A DNA stretch of 64,000 bases from CAZADS01 sp964483985 (GTDB lineage Bacteria > Pseudomonadota > Alphaproteobacteria > Thalassobaculales > Thalassobaculaceae), in NCBI GenBank assembly GCA_964483985.1, contig CAZADS010000093.1, positions 16,956 to 80,955 on the forward strand. The letters run 5' to 3'. This document shows, in pieces, positions 62,408 through 64,000 of the stretch. Each line of letters begins with the position of its first letter. The stretch's first letter is position 1. Made by a program: the position numbers and the translations under genes. The notes beneath the pieces are model-generated. The model did not search any database and was not told where the DNA came from. It saw only the letters and a list, made by a program, of their open reading frames with translations.

Positions 62408-62833
62408 GTAAAGTTTGAAATATAATTCGTGGGATTTTTGCGGAAATTTTAAAAAAATAATTCCCAATTTTGTGTTGTTTTTCAAAAGATAACGAGGGAC
62501 AAATTTAACGGGGAATGGGAATGTAGTCTTTGGCAGCAGTCGGGGCAATTTACAGATAATAAACAATTTATGTGCGTATTCTTTCCCAATTGGTGTTGTG
62601 GCGTAATGTTTCCTGATTTAGTAGGAGGGGAGGGAGACTGTTGGTGCGCGTAGGTGTTGTCAGGCTTGATTGGAATGTTTTTGAATAGGGAGAAGAAATT
62701 GCGTTATAAATATCGGATTGGCACTTCGACATCAACTAATGTAGTTAATGTATATATAAAAAACTTTAATTTAAAAAAAATCGATGCCAGGTAGTTGTAA
62801 AGGATGGCTTATACCTGAATCACTATTTTCAAC
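62408..62833. other. Intergenic region between gntR and regA
   Basis: About 425 nt, AT-rich with several short T- and A-runs and no credible gene on either strand. It must contain the regA promoter. TAATGTAGTTAATGTA at 62737-62752 repeats TAATGTA twice and resembles half of the operator-like palindrome found upstream of gntR. Confidence 0.5.
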
Positions 62834-63571
62834 CTAGTTCTTTCCCATAGTATAGGATGAGCTTCCCTCTATAAAAAATCGTCCCGCCGGGGAAGTGAAG
62901 GTTGAAATAACTAGTATATCTTCTTTATTTTCAACAATTTGTTGAATCCCTAGGCATGGAGCGCCACGGCGTATGCCAAATAGACGAGCTAACATGTTCC
63001 CAGCTCCGATAGCCCCAATGCGATGCGTCGAAGAAGCCCAGGATATGTAGTTTCTTAACCATACATGTGGAGGAGTAGTAGAGAAAGTGGCGTGCTCGGC
63101 CGTAGGAATTGTATTTAGATTAATCAAAACCTGCTCATGTTGGATAGGCACGGTATTACTATAATGAAGGCATTCAATGCATAAAACGGGCACACTGTGA
63201 TCGGTCTTCGGCCATATTATGCTGCCAGTGTGATTGTCAGATTTGAACTTTGACACTAAATTGAAAGAGTGGTTATTGCCTGAATTTTTAACGTACGTCA
63301 CAACGTCCGTAATTGGGATAAAGAATACTGACTGCTCTAAAACGAGGGTCCCAGCTCTTTTGCGTCGTGTTACTAGACCGTCCCGGGCAAGAGAGGAAAT
63401 GGCTTTATTGACAGTGGGCCGCGACGCTTTGAATTCTTGGGCTAACTGTTTTTCGGTGGGAATTTTATCTCCAGGCTTCAACGAACCTATCAGAATTTTC
63501 GTAACTAGACTTCTTCGGATTTCTTCAAATAAAGTGACATTGGTCAATATTGGCATTATGTCCTGCGGCAA
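62834..63571 (-). CDS. GntR-family (HutC/UTRA) transcriptional regulator
   Basis: 245 residues. N-terminal winged helix: LKPGDKIPTEKQLAQEFKAS (about 31-50), RPTVNKAISSLARDGLVTRR (about 51-70, recognition helix), then KRAGTLVL. The C-terminal UTRA ligand domain spans about residues 85-240, ending FTSPAGRFFIEGSSSYTM. HutC-like regulators repress catabolic operons until a small metabolite binds. A palindrome about 65 nt upstream of its start is a candidate auto-operator. The partial SDR gene upstream on the same strand may be in its regulon or transcript. Confidence 0.9.
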   Translation of the reverse strand: MPQDIMPILTNVTLFEEIRRSLVTKILIGSLKPGDKIPTEKQLAQEFKASRPTVNKAISSLARDGLVTRRKRAGTLVLEQSVFFIPITDVVTYVKNSGNNHSFNLVSKFKSDNHTGSIIWPKTDHSVPVLCIECLHYSNTVPIQHEQVLINLNTIPTAEHATFSTTPPHVWLRNYISWASSTHRIGAIGAGNMLARLFGIRRGAPCLGIQQIVENKEDILVISTFTSPAGRFFIEGSSSYTMGKN

Positions 63572-63635
63572 ACTGGTATTCCACTAACGGAGGAATCTAA
63601 CAGTGTGACCGTCCCGAAAAACAGTTTCTGATAAC

Positions 63636-63651
63636 TAATGTATGTACATTA
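63636..63651. promoter_or_regulatory. Candidate GntR operator
   Basis: TAATGTA and TACATTA flank a 2-nt centre (tg), a 7-bp inverted repeat of the GTnnAC-bearing type bound by GntR/HutC proteins. It lies between the gntR start (63571) and the 3' end of the upstream SDR gene. Autoregulation is the simplest use. Confidence 0.5.
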
Positions 63652-63678
63652 TTAAGTGTGGAGGAGGGAACGTTCTTA

Positions 63679-64000
63679 CTAATTTAAAACGCAACCACCA
63701 TCGACATTGTAGGCTTGTCCCGTAATATTTCGAGCCCCGGGCGACGATAAAAACCGGATCATCGCCGCAATATCCTCCGGTTCGTTAAAACGTTGTAGCG
63801 GGATACCTTTGGCCACCTCTTTAATTAACTCATCCCTAGAGAGACCTAATTCACCGGCCCGCCCGTCCATAAACCTCGTTATCAAATCCGTCTGAGTTAC
63901 ACCCGGACAAACCGAATTAACCAGAATGTTGTGTTTTGCAAGTTGCTGCGACGCCGTTTTAGTCAAACTGATTACCGCCCCTTTACTCGCTGCGTAGGCT
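63679..64000 (-). CDS. Short-chain dehydrogenase/reductase, C-terminal part (cut by window edge)
   Basis: The last ~107 codons of an SDR whose 5' part lies beyond the right edge. The visible protein begins AYAASKGAVISLTKTASQQL, which contains the catalytic Tyr-x-x-x-Lys, and ends NITGQAYNVDGGCVLN. It is very similar to the SDR at 45644-46423 (same SQQLA, NSVCPGVT and TGQAYNVDGG segments), so they are recent paralogues or close homologues. The gene lies upstream of gntR on the same strand, with the candidate operator between them. Confidence 0.9.
   Translation of the reverse strand, partial: AYAASKGAVISLTKTASQQLAKHNILVNSVCPGVTQTDLITRFMDGRAGELGLSRDELIKEVAKGIPLQRFNEPEDIAAMIRFLSSPGARNITGQAYNVDGGCVLN

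Noticed and set aside
1..64000. CRISPR arrays, transposases, integrases, phage genes, plasmid origins
   Set aside because: No regularly spaced repeats, no transposase or integrase motifs and no terminal inverted repeats were seen anywhere in the window.

Overview
The window is about 64 kb of roughly 40-45% GC bacterial chromosome. It is densely packed, with short operons on both strands. Gene content points to an alphaproteobacterium, probably a free-living (perhaps marine) member of a Rhodospirillales-like or SAR116-like lineage. The supporting genes are a RegA/PrrA/ActR response regulator, an RpoE-ChrR singlet-oxygen sigma pair with its lipid-modification operon, a DUF1289 protein, ApaG, and many paralogous SDR, CoA-transferase, PhyH and luciferase-like genes. 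No rRNA, prophage, insertion sequence or CRISPR array was seen. The taxonomic call is inference only.

Left part (1-7.7 kb): three glycosyltransferases on the minus strand (the first cut by the window edge) face a plus-strand unit. That unit encodes an unusual 881-residue ABC exporter with a large insertion in its nucleotide-binding domain, a single-domain cyclic-nucleotide-binding protein and a small methyltransferase. Housekeeping genes follow (7.1-17.8 kb): NUDIX hydrolase, phosphoglycerate kinase, an M24/M20 hydrolase pair, TrkH, GTP cyclohydrolase I, ApaG, tRNA-Gly(CCC), a DJ-1-like protein, DUF1289, and speD-speE for spermidine-type polyamine synthesis.

Surface-glycan region (17.9-24.6 kb): three family-2 glycosyltransferases next to a complete rfbCBDA dTDP-L-rhamnose operon, so a rhamnose-containing glycan is likely.

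Dissimilation region A (24.6-33.7 kb): zinc alcohol dehydrogenase, formyl-CoA-transferase-like protein, enoyl-CoA hydratase, TauD-type dioxygenase, beta-hydroxyacid dehydrogenase, aldo/keto reductase, and a class III CoA-transferase translationally coupled to a CitE-type lyase.

Singlet-oxygen/lipid island (33.7-41.9 kb): DUF6134 and SDR genes converge on a minus-strand operon of flavoprotein, DUF1365, cyclopropane-synthase-like methyltransferase, GPH transporter and a decayed DUF3833 remnant. The operon is divergent from an ECF sigma factor and its ChrR anti-sigma. The content matches the RpoE-ChrR regulon known in Rhodobacter sphaeroides. Two genes here are broken: chrR is split by an in-frame stop between its anti-sigma and cupin domains, and DUF3833 is truncated and frameshifted. 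The methyltransferase also seems to lack canonical cyclopropane-synthase bicarbonate ligands, which hints at another lipid product.

Dissimilation region B (42-64 kb): FAD amino-acid/amine oxidoreductases, two luciferase-like monooxygenases, 2-oxoglutarate/Fe(II) oxygenases, two PhyH dioxygenases, four SDRs (one partial), a leaderless substrate-binding-like protein, NIPSNAP, a DHA2 MFS transporter and two D-aminoacylase-type amidohydrolases. An AidB-type acyl-CoA dehydrogenase, RegA and a GntR/UTRA regulator complete it. Part of it is consistent with use of N-acyl-D-amino acids: deacylation followed by FAD-dependent oxidation.

The best candidates for a second look are the exporter with three Q-loop-like repeats, the split chrR with its decaying regulon, the structured intergenic hairpins upstream of speD and regA, and the signal-less substrate-binding-like protein inside an oxygenase cluster.
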